Assembly (NCBI GenBank): GCA_024760905.1
Contig: CM045746.1
Coordinates: 8,754,466 to 8,818,465 of the forward strand
Direction: 5' to 3'
Length of the DNA stretch: 64,000 nucleotides
DNA from: Plotosus lineatus
Lineage: Eukaryota > Chordata > Actinopteri > Siluriformes > Plotosidae
Positions 20,031 to 32,304 of this stretch are shown in pieces. The first letter of the stretch is position 1. Each line of letters opens with the position of its first letter. The notes under the pieces were generated by a model. The model saw nothing but the letters and a program-made list of their open reading frames with translations, made no database searches and was not told the origin of the DNA. The translations under genes and the position numbers were made by a program.

Positions 20031-20341
20031 TTTATGTAATTTTTTTGATGAATGAATAATAAAGAAATCCAAGAAAAAACATTAACAAAAACATTCAGAG
20101 CTGATCAATTAATTGTGAATTTAAATAAAAAAAAATTCTGTTCAGAAAGTGTTTATGCTAAAATGAATAAAAAAAACCTAACATTTATGTGAAAACATCC
20201 TCACATTTACATAAACAAATGAACATTGGAGCTTAGATAAGTAGTTTATCTATCATGGAATATTTCCAACATTGAAAAAATAGAATTTCAAAATTTCTAC
20301 ATTAAAATATTAGATCTAAAATTAAAATGTTGTTTTGTTAA

Positions 20342-20386
<45 letters not shown>

Positions 20387-20502
20387 ATATGACCATAATG
20401 GATTTAAATGAACATAGACGCATTTAGACTACAAAACTTATGATGCTCCAATAACATTGAAACACATTAAATACAGAATTCATTCTTTTTTTATACTACT
20501 AA
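20031..20502. other. AT-rich stretch with (ATT)n
   Basis: It contains (ATT)14 at 20342-20385. Nothing else was recognised. Confidence 0.6.
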
Positions 20503-22930
20503 AATTGTTGCGTGAGAAATGCAGCCATGAGGTGGGGGGGGGGCACTAACCAGTGTCTCTCTTCCTCATGCCGGTCCCAAGCCCGGAGAAATGCAGAGGG
20601 TTGTGTCAGGAAGGGCATCCGGCGTAAAACCAATGCCAAACTTTTATGATGCAAATCAGAAGTATTACCCCCATACCGGATCGGTTGAGGCCCGGGTTAA
20701 CAACGACCGCCATCAGTGCTGTCAATCAACAGGGTGCTGATGGAAATTGGACTAGTGTTGGTCGAAGACGTCGAAGAAGGAGAGGTGGGAGGCGTGTCTG
20801 TAGGCAGAGAGAGAAGAGGAAAGGCATGAGTCTAGGACTGAGAGTGGGGACTTTGAATGTTGGAACTATGCAAAGAAAAGGTAGAGAGCTGGCTGACATG
20901 ATGCAGAGGAGGAAGGTGGACATACTGTGTGTTCAGGAGACCAGGTGGAAAGGTAGCAAAGCTAAAAGTTTAGGAGCAGGGTTTAAGCTATTTTATCATG
21001 GTGTGGATCGGAAGAGAAATGGAGTAGGAGTCATCTTGAAGGAGGGGTTTGTAAGGAATGTTCTAAAAGTGAAAAGAGTGTCAGACAGAGTGATGAGTCT
21101 CAAGTTATAAATTGAAGGTGTAATGCTCAATGTTGTTAGTGCTTATGCCCCACAGGCAGGATGTGAGCTAGAAGAGAAGGAGAGATTCTGGAGTGACTTA
21201 GATGAAGTGATGCAGAGTACCCCCAGAGGTGAACGAGTGGTCATTGGTGCAGACTTCAATGGACATGTTGGTGCAGGCAACAGAGGGGACGAGGAAGTGA
21301 TGGGCAGGTTTGGTATCCAGGACAGGAACGCAGAAGGACAGATGTTGATAGATTTTGCAAAAATGATGGAAATGGCTGTGGTGAATACTTTCTTCCAGAA
21401 GAAACAGGAGCATAGGGTGAATTATAAAAGCGGAGGTAGGGGCACACAGGTAGACTACATCTTGTGTAGGCGATGTAATTTGAAGGAAGTCAGTGACTGC
21501 AAAGTAGTAGTGGGTGAGAGTGTTGCCAAACAGCATAGGATGGTGGTATGCAGGATGACGCTGATGGTGAGGAAGGTGAAAAAGGCAAAGGCAGAGCAGA
21601 AGACAAAGTGGTGGAAGTTGAAAAAGGAAGAGTGTCAGGTTGTCTTCAAAGAGGAGTTGAAACAGGCTTTGGGTGGCCTGGAAGTGCTTCCAAATGACTG
21701 GACAACCACAGCAAATGTGATCAGGGACACAGCTAGGAGAGTACTTGGTGTGTCCTCTGGAAGGAAAGTAGATAAGGAGACTTGGTGGTGGAATGAGGAA
21801 GTGCAGGAGTGTGTAAAAGGAAGAGGTTAGCTAAGAAAAAGGGGGACATAGTGAGGACCGAAGAGAGTAAACAGGAGTATACGGAGACACAGCGTAAGGC
21901 GAAAGTAGCAGTGGCTAAGGCCAAACAGAGGACGTATGATGACTTGTACGATAGGTTGGACAGTAAAGAGGGAGAAAATGATCTATACAGGTTGGCACAG
22001 CAGAGAAATAGAGATGGGAAGGACGTGCAGCAAGTTAGATTGATAAAGGACAGAGAGGGAAATGTATTGACTGATGACAGAAGTGTGCTGGGAAGATGGA
22101 AAGAGTACTTTGAAGAGCTGATGAATGAGGAAAATGAGAGAGAAAAAAAGAGTAGAAGAGGTGACCATTGAGGAGCAGGATGTAGCAAAGATCAGTAAGG
22201 GTGAAGTGAGAAGGACATTGAAGAGGATGAAGAATGGAAAGGCAGTTGGTCCTGATTGACATACCTGTGGAGGTATGGAAGTGTCTAGGAGAGGTAGTAG
22301 TAGATTTTCTAACAAGAACATTCAACAAGGTCCTAGAGAGTGAGCAGATGCCGGAGGAGTGGAGGAGAAGTGTGCTGGTGCCCATTTTTAAGAACAAGGG
22401 AGACGTGCAGAGTTGCGGCAACTACAGAGGGATAAAGTTGATGAGCCATACAAAGAAGTTATGGGAAAGAATAGTGGAAGCTAGACTAAGGGCAGAGGTC
22501 AGCATTTGTGAACTACAGTTTGGTTTCATGCCAAGAAAGAGCACCACAGATGCAATGTTTGCTTTGAGGATGTTAATAGAGAAGTACAGAGAAGGTCAGA
22601 GGGAGCTACATTGTGCCTTTGTTGATCTGGAAAAAGCATATGACAGGGTGCCAAAAGAAGAACTGTGGTATTGCATGAGGAAGTCTGGAGTGGCAGAGAA
22701 GTATGTTGGAGTGGTGCATGACATGTATGAGAGATGTAAGACAGTGGTGAGGTGTGCTGTCGGTGTGACAGAAGAGTTCAAGGTGGAGGTGGGACTGCAT
22801 CAAGGGTCAGCTCTGAGCCCCTTCTTGTTTGCTATGGTGATGGACAGGCTGACAGACGAGGTGAGACAAGAATCTCTATGGACTATGATGTTTGCAGATA
22901 ACATTGTGATCTGTAGTGAGAGCAGAGAAC

Positions 22931-24786
22931 TTACAATGGAAGAGATTAGCTAAGAAGAAGTGGGACATTGAGAAAACCGAAGAGAGTAAACAGGAGTACA
23001 GGGAGACACAGCGTAAGGCAAAGGTAGCAGTGTCAAAGGCCAAACAGAGCGCGTTTGATGATTTGTATGCACGGTTGGAAAGTAAGGAGGGAGAAAATGA
23101 TTTATACAGGTTGGCACAGCAGAGAAATAGAGATGGGAAGGACGTGCAGCAAGTTAGATTGATAAAGGACAGAGAGGGAAATGTATTCACTGATGACAGA
23201 AGTGTGCTGGGAAGATGGAAACAGAACTTTGAAGAGCTGATGAATGAGGAAAATGAGAGAGAAAAAAGGGTAGAAGAGGTGACTGTTGAGGACCAGGAAG
23301 TAGCAAAGATTAGTAAAGGTGAAGTGAGGAGGGCATTGAAGAGGATGAAGAATGGAAAGGCAGTTGGTCCTGATGACATACCGGTGGAGGTATGGAAGTG
23401 TCTAGGAGAGGTATCAGTAGATTTTCTGACAAGAACATTTAACAAGGTCTTAGAGAGTGAGAGGATGCCAGAGGAATGGAGGAGAAGTGTGCTGGTGCCC
23501 ATTTTTAAGAACAAGGGAGACGTGCAGAGTTGCGGCAACTACAGAGGGATAAAGTTGATGAGCCATACAAGGAAGTTATGGGAAAGAATAGTGGAAGCTA
23601 GACTAAGGGCAGAAGTCAGCATTTGTGAACAACAGTTTGGTTTCATGCCAAGAAAGAGCACCACAGGTGCAGTGTTTGCCTTGAGGATGTTAATGGAGAA
23701 GTACAGAGAAGGTCAGACGGAGCTGCATTGTGCCTTTGTGGATCTGGAGAAAGCATATGACAGGGTGCCGAGAGAAGAACTGTGGTATTGCATGAGGAAG
23801 TCTGGAGTGGCAGAGAAGTATGTTAAAGTGGTGCAGGACATGTATGAGAGATGTAAGACAGTGGTGAGGTGTGCTGTCGGTGTGACAGAAGAGTTCAAGG
23901 TGAAGGTGGGACTGCATCAAGGGTCAGCTCTCAGCCCCTTGTTGTTTGCTATGGTGATGGACAGGCTGACAGACGAGGTTAGACAAGATTCCCCATGGAC
24001 TATGATGTTTGCAGATGACATTGTGATCTGTAGTGAGAGCAGAGAACAAGTGCAGGAAAATCTAGAGAGGTGGAGGTATGCCCTGGAAAGGAGGGAATGA
24101 AGTTTAGCCCAAGTAAGACAGAATACATGTGCATGAATGACAAGGACCAAAGAGGAACGGTGAGATTACAGGGAGCAGAGATAAGAAAGGTGGAGGATTT
24201 TAAGTACTTAGGCTCAACAATCCAGAGCAATGGAGAGTGTGGAAAAGAGGTCAAGAAGCGTGTGCAGGCAGGTTGGAATGGTTGGAGAAAAGTGTCCGGT
24301 GTGATGTGTGATAGGAGGGTATCGGCAAAAATGAAAGGAAAAGTGTACAAGACGGTGTTGAGGCCAACGATGCTGTATGGGTTAGAAACAGTGGCCCTGG
24401 GGAAAAGACAGGAGGCAGAGTTGGAGGTAGCAGAGATGAAAATGTTGAGGTTCTCTTTGGGAGTAACGAGGATGGATAGGATTAGGAATGAGCACGTCAG
24501 AGGGACAGCACATGTAAGACGTTTTGGAGACAAAGTCAGAGAGGCTAGATTGAGATGGTTTGGACATGTACAGAGGAGGGATAGTGAGTATAAGTGTAAT
24601 AGGATGCTGAGGCTGGAACTACCAGGCAAAAGGCCTAGAGGAAGACCAAAGAGACGATTCATGGATGTGGTAAAGGAGGACATGAAGGTCGTTGGTGTAA
24701 GAGAAGATGCAAAGGATAGGGTGAGATGGAGGCAGATGATTCGCTATGGCGACCCCTGAAGGGAAAAGCCGAAAGGAAAAGAAGAA
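22931..24786 (+). mobile_element. RTE LINE, 5'-truncated, inserted into copy B
   Basis: This 1,856-bp copy lacks the endonuclease and ends GAAAAGCCGAAAGGAAAAGA plus AGAA. The perfect 15-bp direct repeat GTGAGAGCAGAGAAC at 22916-22930 and 24787-24801 is its target-site duplication, copied from the RT gene of copy B. The direct repeat of RT sequence therefore reflects insertion, not local duplication. Confidence 0.92.
22932..24759 (+). pseudogene. RTE reverse transcriptase, near intact, one frameshift
   Basis: The 394-codon frame (22916-24100) contains the pre-RT linker (LAKKKWDIEKTEESKQEY, KNGKAVGPDDIPVEVWK), FVDLEKAYDRVPREELWY, GLHQGSALSPLLFAMVMD and MMFADDIVICS with both motif C Asp. A short indel at about 24090 (YALERRE) shifts into 24070-24759, which carries FKYLGSTIQSNG and LYGLETVALGKRQEAELE and ends MIRYGDP. 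Without endonuclease it is not autonomous. Youngest-looking RT in the window. Confidence 0.88.
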
Positions 24787-24801
24787 GTGAGAGCAGAGAA
24801 C

Positions 24802-27800
24802 TCTTCTTTTTTTTTCCTTTCGGCTGTTCCCTTCAGGGGTCGCCACAGCAAATGATCTGCCTCCATCTCTCCCTATCCTCTGCATCTTCTACTCTTACTC
24901 CAACGACCTTCATGTCCGCCTTCACTGCATCCATAAATCTTCTCTTTGGTCTTCCTCTGGGCCTTTTGCCTGGTAGTTCCAACCTCAGCATCCTACGACC
25001 AATATACTCACTATCCCTCCTCTGTACATGTCCAAACCATCTCAATCTAGCCTCTCTGACTTTGTCTCCAAAACATCTAACATGTGCTGTCCCTCTGATG
25101 TACTCATTTCTGATCCTATCCATCCTCGTTACTCCCAAAGAGAACCTCAACATTTTCATCTCTGCTACCTCCAACTCTGACTCCTGTCTTTTCCCCAGGG
25201 CCACTGTCTCTAAACCATACAACATTGCTGGCCTCATCACCGTCTTGTACACTTTTCCCTTCATTCTTGCCGATACTCTCCTATCACACATCACACCGGA
25301 CACTTTTCTCCATCCATTCCAACCTGCCTGCACGCCGCTTCTTCACCTCTTTTCCACACTCTCCATTGCTCTGGATTGTTGAGCCTAAGTACTTAAAATC
25401 CTCCACCTTCTTTATCTCTGCCCCTGTAACCTCAAAGTTCCTCTTGGGTCCTTGTCGTTCACACACATGTATTCTGTCTTACTAAGACTAACCTTCAATC
25501 CTCCTTTCCAGGGCATACCTCCACCTCTCTAGATTTTCCTCCACTTGGTCTCTGCTCTCACTACAGATCACAATGTCATCTGCAAACATCATAGTCCATG
25601 GAGATTCTTGTCTAACCTCATCTGTTAGCCTGTCCATCACCATAGCAAACAAGAAGGGGCTGAGAGCTGACCCTTGATGTAGTCCCACCTCCCCCTTGAA
25701 CTCTTCTGTCACACCGACAGCACACCTCACCACTGTCTTACATCTCTCATACATGTCCTGCACCACTCTAACATACTTCTCTGTCACTCCAGACTTCCTC
25801 ATACAATACCACAGTTCCTCTCTCGGCACCCTGTCATATGCTTTCTCCAGATCCACAAAGGCACAATGCAGCTCCTTCTGACCTTCTCTGTACTTCTCTA
25901 TTAACATCCTCAAAGCAAACACTGCATCTGTGGTGCTCTTTCTTGGCATGAAACCAAACTGTTGTTCACAAATGCTGACCTCTGCCCTTAGTCTTGCTTC
26001 CACTATTCTTTCCCATAGCTTCATTGTATGGCTCATCAACTTTATCCCTCTGTAGTTGCCACAACTCTGTACATCGCCCTTGTTCTTAAAAATGGGCACA
26101 AGCACACTTCTCCTCCATTCCTCTGGCATCTGCTCACTTTCTAAGACCTTGTTGAATATTCTTGTCAGAAAATCTACTGCTACCTCCCTAGACACTTCCA
26201 TACCTCAACTGGTATGTCATCAGGGCCAACTGCCTTTCCACTCTTCATCCTCTTCAATGCCCTCCTCACTTCTCCCTTACTAATCTTTGCTACTTCCTGC
26301 TCCTCAACGGTCACCCCTTCTACTCTTTTTCTCTCTCATTTTCCTCATTCATCAGCTCTTCAAAGTACTCTTTCCATCTTCCCAGCACACTTCTGTCATC
26401 AGTCAATACATTTCCCTCTCTGTCCTTTAACACTCTAACTTGCTGCACGTCTTTCCCATCTCTATTTCTCTGCTGTGCTAACCTGTATAGATCATTTTCT
26501 CCCTCCTTACTGTTCAACCTATCATACAAGTCATCATACGCCCTCTGTTTGGCCTTTGACACTGCTACCTTCGCCTTACGCTGTGTCTCCCTGTACTCCT
26601 GTTTACTCTCTTCGGTCCTCTCAATGTCCCACTTCTTCTTGGCTAACCTCTTCTTTTGTACACACTCCTGCACTTCCTCATTCCACCACCAAGTTTCCTT
26701 ATCTACTTTCCTTCCAGAGGACACACCAAATACTCTCCTACCGGTCTCCTGATCACATTGGCTGTGGTTGTCCAGTCCTCTGGAAGCACTTCCTGACTAC
26801 CCAAAGCCTGTTTCAACTCCTCCTTGAAGACAACACGACACTCTCCTTTTTCAGCTTCCACCACTTTGTCTTCTGCTCTACCTTTGCCTTTTTCACCTTT
26901 CTCACCATCAGTGTCATCCTGCACACCACCATCCTATGCTGTTTGGCAACACTCTCACCCACTACTACTTTGCAGTCACTGACTTCCTTCAAATTACATC
27001 GCCTACACAAGATGTAGTCTACCTGTGTGCTCTTACCTCCGCTTTCATAAGTCACCCTATGCTTCTGTTTCTTCTGGAAGAAAGTATTCACCACAGCCAT
27101 TTCCATCCTTTTTGCAAAATCGATCAACATCTGTCCTTCTGTGTTCCTGACCTGGATACCAAACCTGCCCATCACTTCCTCGTCCCCTCTGTTGCCTGCA
27201 CCAACATGTCCATTGAAGTCTGCTCCAATGACCACTCTTTCACCTCTGGGGGTACTCTGCATCACTTCATCTAACTCACTCCAGAATCTCTCCTTCTCTT
27301 CTAGCATACATCCTGCCTGTGGGGCATAAGCACTAACAACATTGACTATCACGCCTTCAATTTCTAACTTGAGACTCATCACTCTGTCTGACACTCTTTT
27401 CACTTCTAGAACATTCCTGACAAACCCCTCCTTCAAGATGACTCCTACTCCATTTCTCTTCCCATCCACACCATTATAAAACAGTTTAAACCCTGCTCCT
27501 AAGCTTTTAGCCTTTCTACCTTTCCACCTTGTCTCCTGAACACACAGTATGTCCACCTTCCTCCTCTGCATCATGTCAGCCAGCTCCCTATCTTTTCCTT
27601 GCATAGTTCCAACATTCAAAGTCCCTACTCTCAGTCCGAGGCTCACGCATTTCCTCTTCTCTCTCTGCCTACGGACACGCCTCCCGCCTCTCCTTCTTCG
27701 ACGTCTTCGACCAACAGTAGTCCAATTTCCATCAGCACCCTGTTGGTTGACAGCACTGATGGCGGTCGTTGTTAACCCGGGCCTCGACCGATCCGGTATG

Positions 27801-27950
27801 AATTTTGTTTTGATCATTTGCATTTTTAAATGTGGCAGAAGTTTTACGCCGGATGCCCTTCCTGTCGCAACCCTCTGCATTTATCCGGGCTTGGGACCGG
27901 CATAAGGGGGAGAGACACTGGTTAGTGCCCCCCCCGCCTCATGGCTGCAT
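24802..27950 (-). mobile_element. RTE LINE copy C, full length, inverted, nested in copy B
   Basis: At 3,149 bp it spans the whole family length, from the 3' end (TCTTCTTTTTTTTTCCTTTC on the plus strand) to the 5' end (GCCTCATGGCTGCAT). It begins at the base after the second TSD of the preceding insertion. The other flank, GTGCAGAAC at 27955-27963, looks like an eroded third copy of that word (GAGCAGAGAAC). Hence copy C used the same target as the plus-strand insertion, in the opposite orientation. Confidence 0.9.
24833..27880 (-). pseudogene. RTE ORF of copy C (endonuclease + RT), frameshifted
   Basis: The longest piece, 26813-27880 (355 codons), carries the N-terminal basic region (GRRRRRRRGGRRVRRQREKR) and a complete endonuclease: TLNVGTMQGKD, CVQETRWKG, VVIGADFNGHVG, VDYILCRRC, QHRMVVCRM. 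RT lies at 25488-26201 with FVDLEKAYDRVPREELWY, GLHQGSALSPFLFAMVMD and MMFADDIVICS intact. The C-terminal part is 24833-25333, ending MRWRQIICCGDP-like with the stop 31 nt from the 3' end. Frameshifts near 26850, 26710, 26320, 26200, 25490 and 25310 break it. Most complete coding content in the window. Confidence 0.88.
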
Positions 27951-28722
27951 TCTAGTGCAGAACTAGTGCAGGAAAATCTAGAGGTGGAGGTATGCCCTGG
28001 AAAGGAGAGGAATGAAGGTTAGCCTCAGAAAATCAGAATACATGTGTGTGAATGAGAAGGACCCAGGAGGAACGGTGATGTTACAGGGAGCAGAGATAAC
28101 GAAGGTGGAGGATTTTAAGTACTTAGGCGCAACAATCCAGAGCAATGGAGAGTGTGGAAAAGAGGTGAAGAAGCGTGTGCAGGCAGGCTGGAATGATTGA
28201 AGAAAAGTGTCCGGTGTGATGTGTGATAGGAGAGTGTCAGCAAGAATGAAGGGAAAAGTGTACAAGACGGTGGTGAGGCCAGCGATGTTGTATGGCTTAG
28301 AAACAGTGGCGCTGAGGAAAAGGCAGGAGGCAGAGCTGGAGGTCGCAGAGATGAAAATGTTGAGGTTCTCTCTGGGAGTAACGAGGATGGATAGGATCAG
28401 AAATGAGTATATCAGAGGGACAGCACATGTAAGATGTTTTGGAGACAAAGTCAGAGAGGCTAGATTGAGATGGTTTGGACATGTACAGAGGAGGGATAGT
28501 GAGTATATTGGCAGTAGGATGCTGAGGTTGGAACTACCAGGCAGAAGGCCTCGAGGAAGACCAAAGAAGAGATTTATGGATGTGGTGAAGGAAGACATGA
28601 AGGTCGTTGGAGTCAGAAAAGAAGATGCAGAGGACAGGGTGAGATGGAGGCGGATGATTTGCTGTGGCGACCCCTGAAGGGAGCAGCCGAAAGTAAAAGA
28701 AGAAGAAGAATTGTTGTGTGAG

Positions 28723-29029
28723 GGTGCAGCCCATCTCGGCCGGCTATGGACAAATGTTGGGAATACCCTGACCAGTTTGTCAGATTATTGCAGAGAAAAC
28801 ACACAAACAAGTATTTTCACTTAACATTTAAATACAATTAAATATATATTTAAATTATTAATGATTGTAGAAGTAGATTGTAGAACTGTAGAAGAGCAAT
28901 TGTATGATTTACTGCACTATTCAATTATTGGATGATTTAGTTGACTATTGCATGAGGAGTTTATTCCCTGAAATGAATATAAGATTATTTTATTTCAGAC
29001 ATTTCACACTGACCCTGATCACAGAACAT
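28723..29029. other. No gene recognised
   Basis: AT-rich spacer between the nested LINE and a SINE-1 copy. Confidence 0.5.
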
Positions 29030-29337
29030 TCATTTATTCATTCATTTTCTGAACCGCTTAATCCTAATTGGGGTCATGAGGAGGCTGCTGCCCTTCTCAG
29101 CCGACTCTGGGCTTGCCAGGACATCACAGGTCAGAAACACGGTGACGGCTTGATGAAAGACAGCAATGGTTCATTTACATGAACTTCTCACCATAGACAG
29201 TGAGAGCCATGGCCTTTGATAAGCCAATTAGCATGCGCTGGGGGGGGGACAGTGACAACCCGATAAAGGAGGGGCTTGAACCCCCAAGCTTGAGATCAAT
29301 GATCCAGCACCTTATCACCGGGCCACCATTGCACCAC
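29030..29337 (-). mobile_element. SINE-1, tail B
   Basis: On the plus strand: CATTCATTTTCTGAACCGCT, inverted tail B, body (CAGCAATGGTTCATTTACAT), G-run linker and inverted B box (GGCTTGAACCCCCAAGC). Confidence 0.82.
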
Positions 29338-29594
29338 AGAACACTGTAACAAAATGTTCTTCAAAAGAAACAAAATGTCAGTCCTTAGCGAGGGGTGGTT
29401 GTGGAGTCTAGACCATTCAAGGTGACGCAATTTTCTGAGGGACCAATCAGAGTCTAATGCTAGAGGATGGTAGTCCAATTAGAGAGGAAATGACAATTCT
29501 TTTGTGTGAGTGATTGTATGCTTTTCCTTCCCTAAAGTTAAAATAAAAACCTGAAAAATGAATTTGGATCTCTTGCTCGTGAACCAGACACTTT

Positions 29595-29930
29595 TGAGCA
29601 CAACAACACCTCGTGATAATTTGAACCAGCCCATTAGCCCTCTTCTTCTTTTCCTTTCGGCTTTTCCCTTCAGGGGTCGCCACAGTGAATCATCTGCCTC
29701 CATCTCACCCTATCCTTTGCATCTTCTTCTCTTACACCAACGACCTTCATGTCCTCCTTCACCACAACCAGCCCATTAGCCCAATGTGCATATATTTGCA
29801 CTGTGGGACGAAACCGAATACCTGGAGGAAACCCATGCAAGCACAGGAAGTACATGCAAACTCCACACAGAAACAGGACTATCTTGCTGTAAGGTGGATG
29901 TATTAACCAATGCACCATGTTCCTGATGCA
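29595..29930 (-). mobile_element. SINE-3 interrupted by an RTE stub
   Basis: SINE-3 pieces lie on both sides of the insertion at 29641-29765: AATTTGAACCAGCCCATTAG to the left, and AATGTGCATATATTTGCACT, AGGAAACCCATGCAAGCACA and the inverted head to the right. Joining them restores the normal SINE-3 order. Confidence 0.75.
29641..29765 (-). mobile_element. RTE LINE 3' stub (125 bp) with perfect 17-bp TSD
   Basis: Severely 5'-truncated copy holding only the last codons and the terminus. The perfect direct repeat AACCAGCCCATTAGCCC lies at 29624-29640 and 29766-29782. It inserted into a SINE-3. Confidence 0.93.
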
Positions 29931-29967
29931 TTGGGATTTGTGTAAAAAAAATGTAAAATATTTTGTG

Positions 29968-30067
<100 letters not shown>

Positions 30068-30146
30068 GTCTAAAAATCATCACAAACAAGTGTAATTCTT
30101 TTCAATTACACACCTGATTTCAGAACTCCTGTCAACAGGAATTGTG

Positions 30147-30410
30147 GAGCCGGTGCTGAAGTGGTTAGGGTGCTGAGCCCATGATTGGAAGGTTGTGTGT
30201 TCGAATCCCAGTTAGACTCCCCCACACACTGTGCTAAGACCCCTGGGCAAGTGTGCCTCTGTTCACCCAGCAATGGGTACCAGTAAAAATATACTGGGAA
30301 GGTAACCTGCGATGGACTAGCGTAGTTGAACTCCTGGTTGCTTCATGCTATGGAAATTGGAAATAAGCACCGGCCTGATGAGCCACTTGGCTCGGGTGTA
30401 AAAAGCCCAA
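30147..30410 (+). mobile_element. SINE-2 copy with small internal deletions
   Basis: Head GGTGCTGAAGTGGTTAGGG with B box GTTCGAATCCC, then the SINE-2 body (CTGTTCACCCAGCAATGGG, ATATACTGGGAAGGTAACCT), ending CTCGGGTGTAAAAAGCCC. The segment after GATGGACTAGCG is shortened. Confidence 0.8.
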
Positions 30411-30554
30411 CAAAAGTCTACGGGAATTAATCAACACCCTTGGACCAATCAGATTCAAGGATTCTGGATTATTCCCCTCAAAGAGAGACTGAAGTAGAAC
30501 AGGCAGGCCTACATGCAAAATATGTATGAAAAACGTTTCTAAACTTGCAACTCA

Positions 30555-30558
30555 CACA

Positions 30559-30596
<38 letters not shown>
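30555..30596. repeat. (CA)n microsatellite
   Basis: About 21 CA units. Confidence 0.9.
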
Positions 30597-30597
<1 letters not shown>

Positions 30598-31000
30598 GAG
30601 GGTTGGGTTGGTACTGGGGAATTTGTTCTACCCTGAAACTGACAGGAAAGCTCCAGGCAGATGAAAGACAAAGAGAAAGAGAGCACACTTAACACGTCAG
30701 ATAACACGAGAATAACATGATAAATGCACGCAAACACCCTGCCCCATCGCCACCCACCCACATTTTCGTTCAGCTTCATGGCTGTACCTTAAATCTACCG
30801 CTTTAATAGTCTATGGCGGTCAAACATTTTTCACCCAAATTAATGTTTTTGCTGTTTTAACTTTTATAACATGTGAATTATTATAATAGGGAGAAGAACA
30901 TGTTTGTTCTGTGTAGTTTTTATTTACGTAGTTACTTATTTATTGAGCAATACATTTACTTAATAAATCATCATCATTATCATCATTATCATTATTATTT

Positions 31001-31335
31001 GGTGGCACGTGGTGTGTTGGTTCACATTTCCACTTCATGGAAAAAGGGACTGCGTTCAGGTCCTGGGCTCAGAGATGCTTTTCGTGTGGAGTTTGCATGT
31101 TCTCCCCACACTTTCCTGGGGTTCATCCAGGTACTCTGGTTTCTTCCTACAGTCCAAAGACATGCACATTACGTTAACAGACTCCTCCTAATTAGCCCCA
31201 GATGTAAGTGTGAGTGGTTGTGTGTGTTGCGCTGTGATGGACTGATGAGCTATTTAAGGTGTACCCTGCCTTCTCCCAGAGTCGGCTAAGATAGACGCCA
31301 GCCTCCCCAAGACCCCAATAGTAAATAAATTAATA
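31001..31335 (+). mobile_element. SINE-3 with tail B
   Basis: Head GGTGGCACGTGGTGTGTTGG, body GTGTGGAGTTTGCATGTTCT and AGTCCAAAGACATGCACATT, then tail B. Confidence 0.8.
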
Positions 31336-31560
31336 TATAAATTACTGAATGAGCAAATTAATACATGTAGCTCTGCTTCTTCAAGGATCTGTCCACTTAA
31401 ACTTTAGCAAAACTAAAGAGCTCCAGAGGTGGATACTACCACCGCCATGAAGAACATCTGTACTGAGTTGCATGGACGTTCCCATTGTACCATGTGCTCC
31501 ATTTTGATCCAATGAGTGCTTTCCAAAACTCTTTTAATGGGACACCAAGAAGGTACCAGG

Positions 31561-31599
31561 TATCACCATCACCATCACCATCACCATCACCACCACTAC

Positions 31600-31639
<40 letters not shown>
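31561..31639. repeat. (ATCACC)n-(ATC)n microsatellite
   Basis: Hexamer ATCACC units run into perfect ATC units. The minus strand reads as poly-Asp/Gly. Confidence 0.9.
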
Positions 31640-31728
31640 TAAAACCATACAAAAATATGAACTGTGACTCACATTACAGGTTTCTAACATGATATATCAG
31701 CAAAAAATCAGTATATTCTGGTCAGGAT

Positions 31729-32302
<574 letters not shown>

Positions 32303-32304
<2 letters not shown>

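Larger units (their letters stand above)
20646..28677 (+). pseudogene. RTE ORF of copy B (endonuclease + RT), split and mutated
   Basis: Endonuclease (about 20830-21560): LRVGTLNVGTM, LCVQETRWKG, VVSAYAPQAG, VVIGADFNGHVG, VDYILCRR and KQHRMVV are the expected AP-endonuclease motifs. RT (about 22330-22930): VPIFKNKGDVQSCGNYRG, FVDLEKAYDRVPKEELWY, GLHQGSALSPFLFAMVMD and MMFADNIVICS. Motif C reads FADN rather than FADD, so a catalytic Asp is lost. After the nested insertions the frame resumes at 27964 with motif E (FKYLGATIQSNG) and the C-terminus, ending MICCGDP and stop at 28677. Damage includes a stop at 21108 (TTAGAA to TTATAA), frameshifts near 21820, 22170 and 22255, and a stop at 28198. 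Confidence 0.88.
20517..28708 (+). mobile_element. RTE LINE copy B, full length, split by two nested RTE insertions
   Basis: The outer element consists of 20517-22930 and 27964-28708, together 3,159 bp. It begins AAATGCAGCCATGAGG and ends GCAGCCGAAAGTAAAAGAAG plus GAAG. Outer flanks AATTGTTGCGTGAG (20503-20516) and AATTGTTGTGTGAG (28709-28722) form a 14-bp TSD with one mismatch. This shows that the two halves belong to one insertion. The left half stops in the RT gene at GTGAGAGCAGAGAAC; the right half resumes with TAGTGCAGGAAAATCTAGAG, which is what follows that word in uninterrupted copies. Confidence 0.92.

Noticed and set aside
24000..24683. Long ORFs antisense to the RTE LINE copies (also 22876-23538, 40826-41701, 27978-28598)
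   Set aside because: Shadow frames of the conserved RT/C-terminal coding sequence; they recur at each copy in the same antisense position and carry no motif.
20517..24786. Internal tandem duplication of RT within one LINE
   Set aside because: The 15-bp TSD and the resumption of the host element at 27964 show separate insertions.
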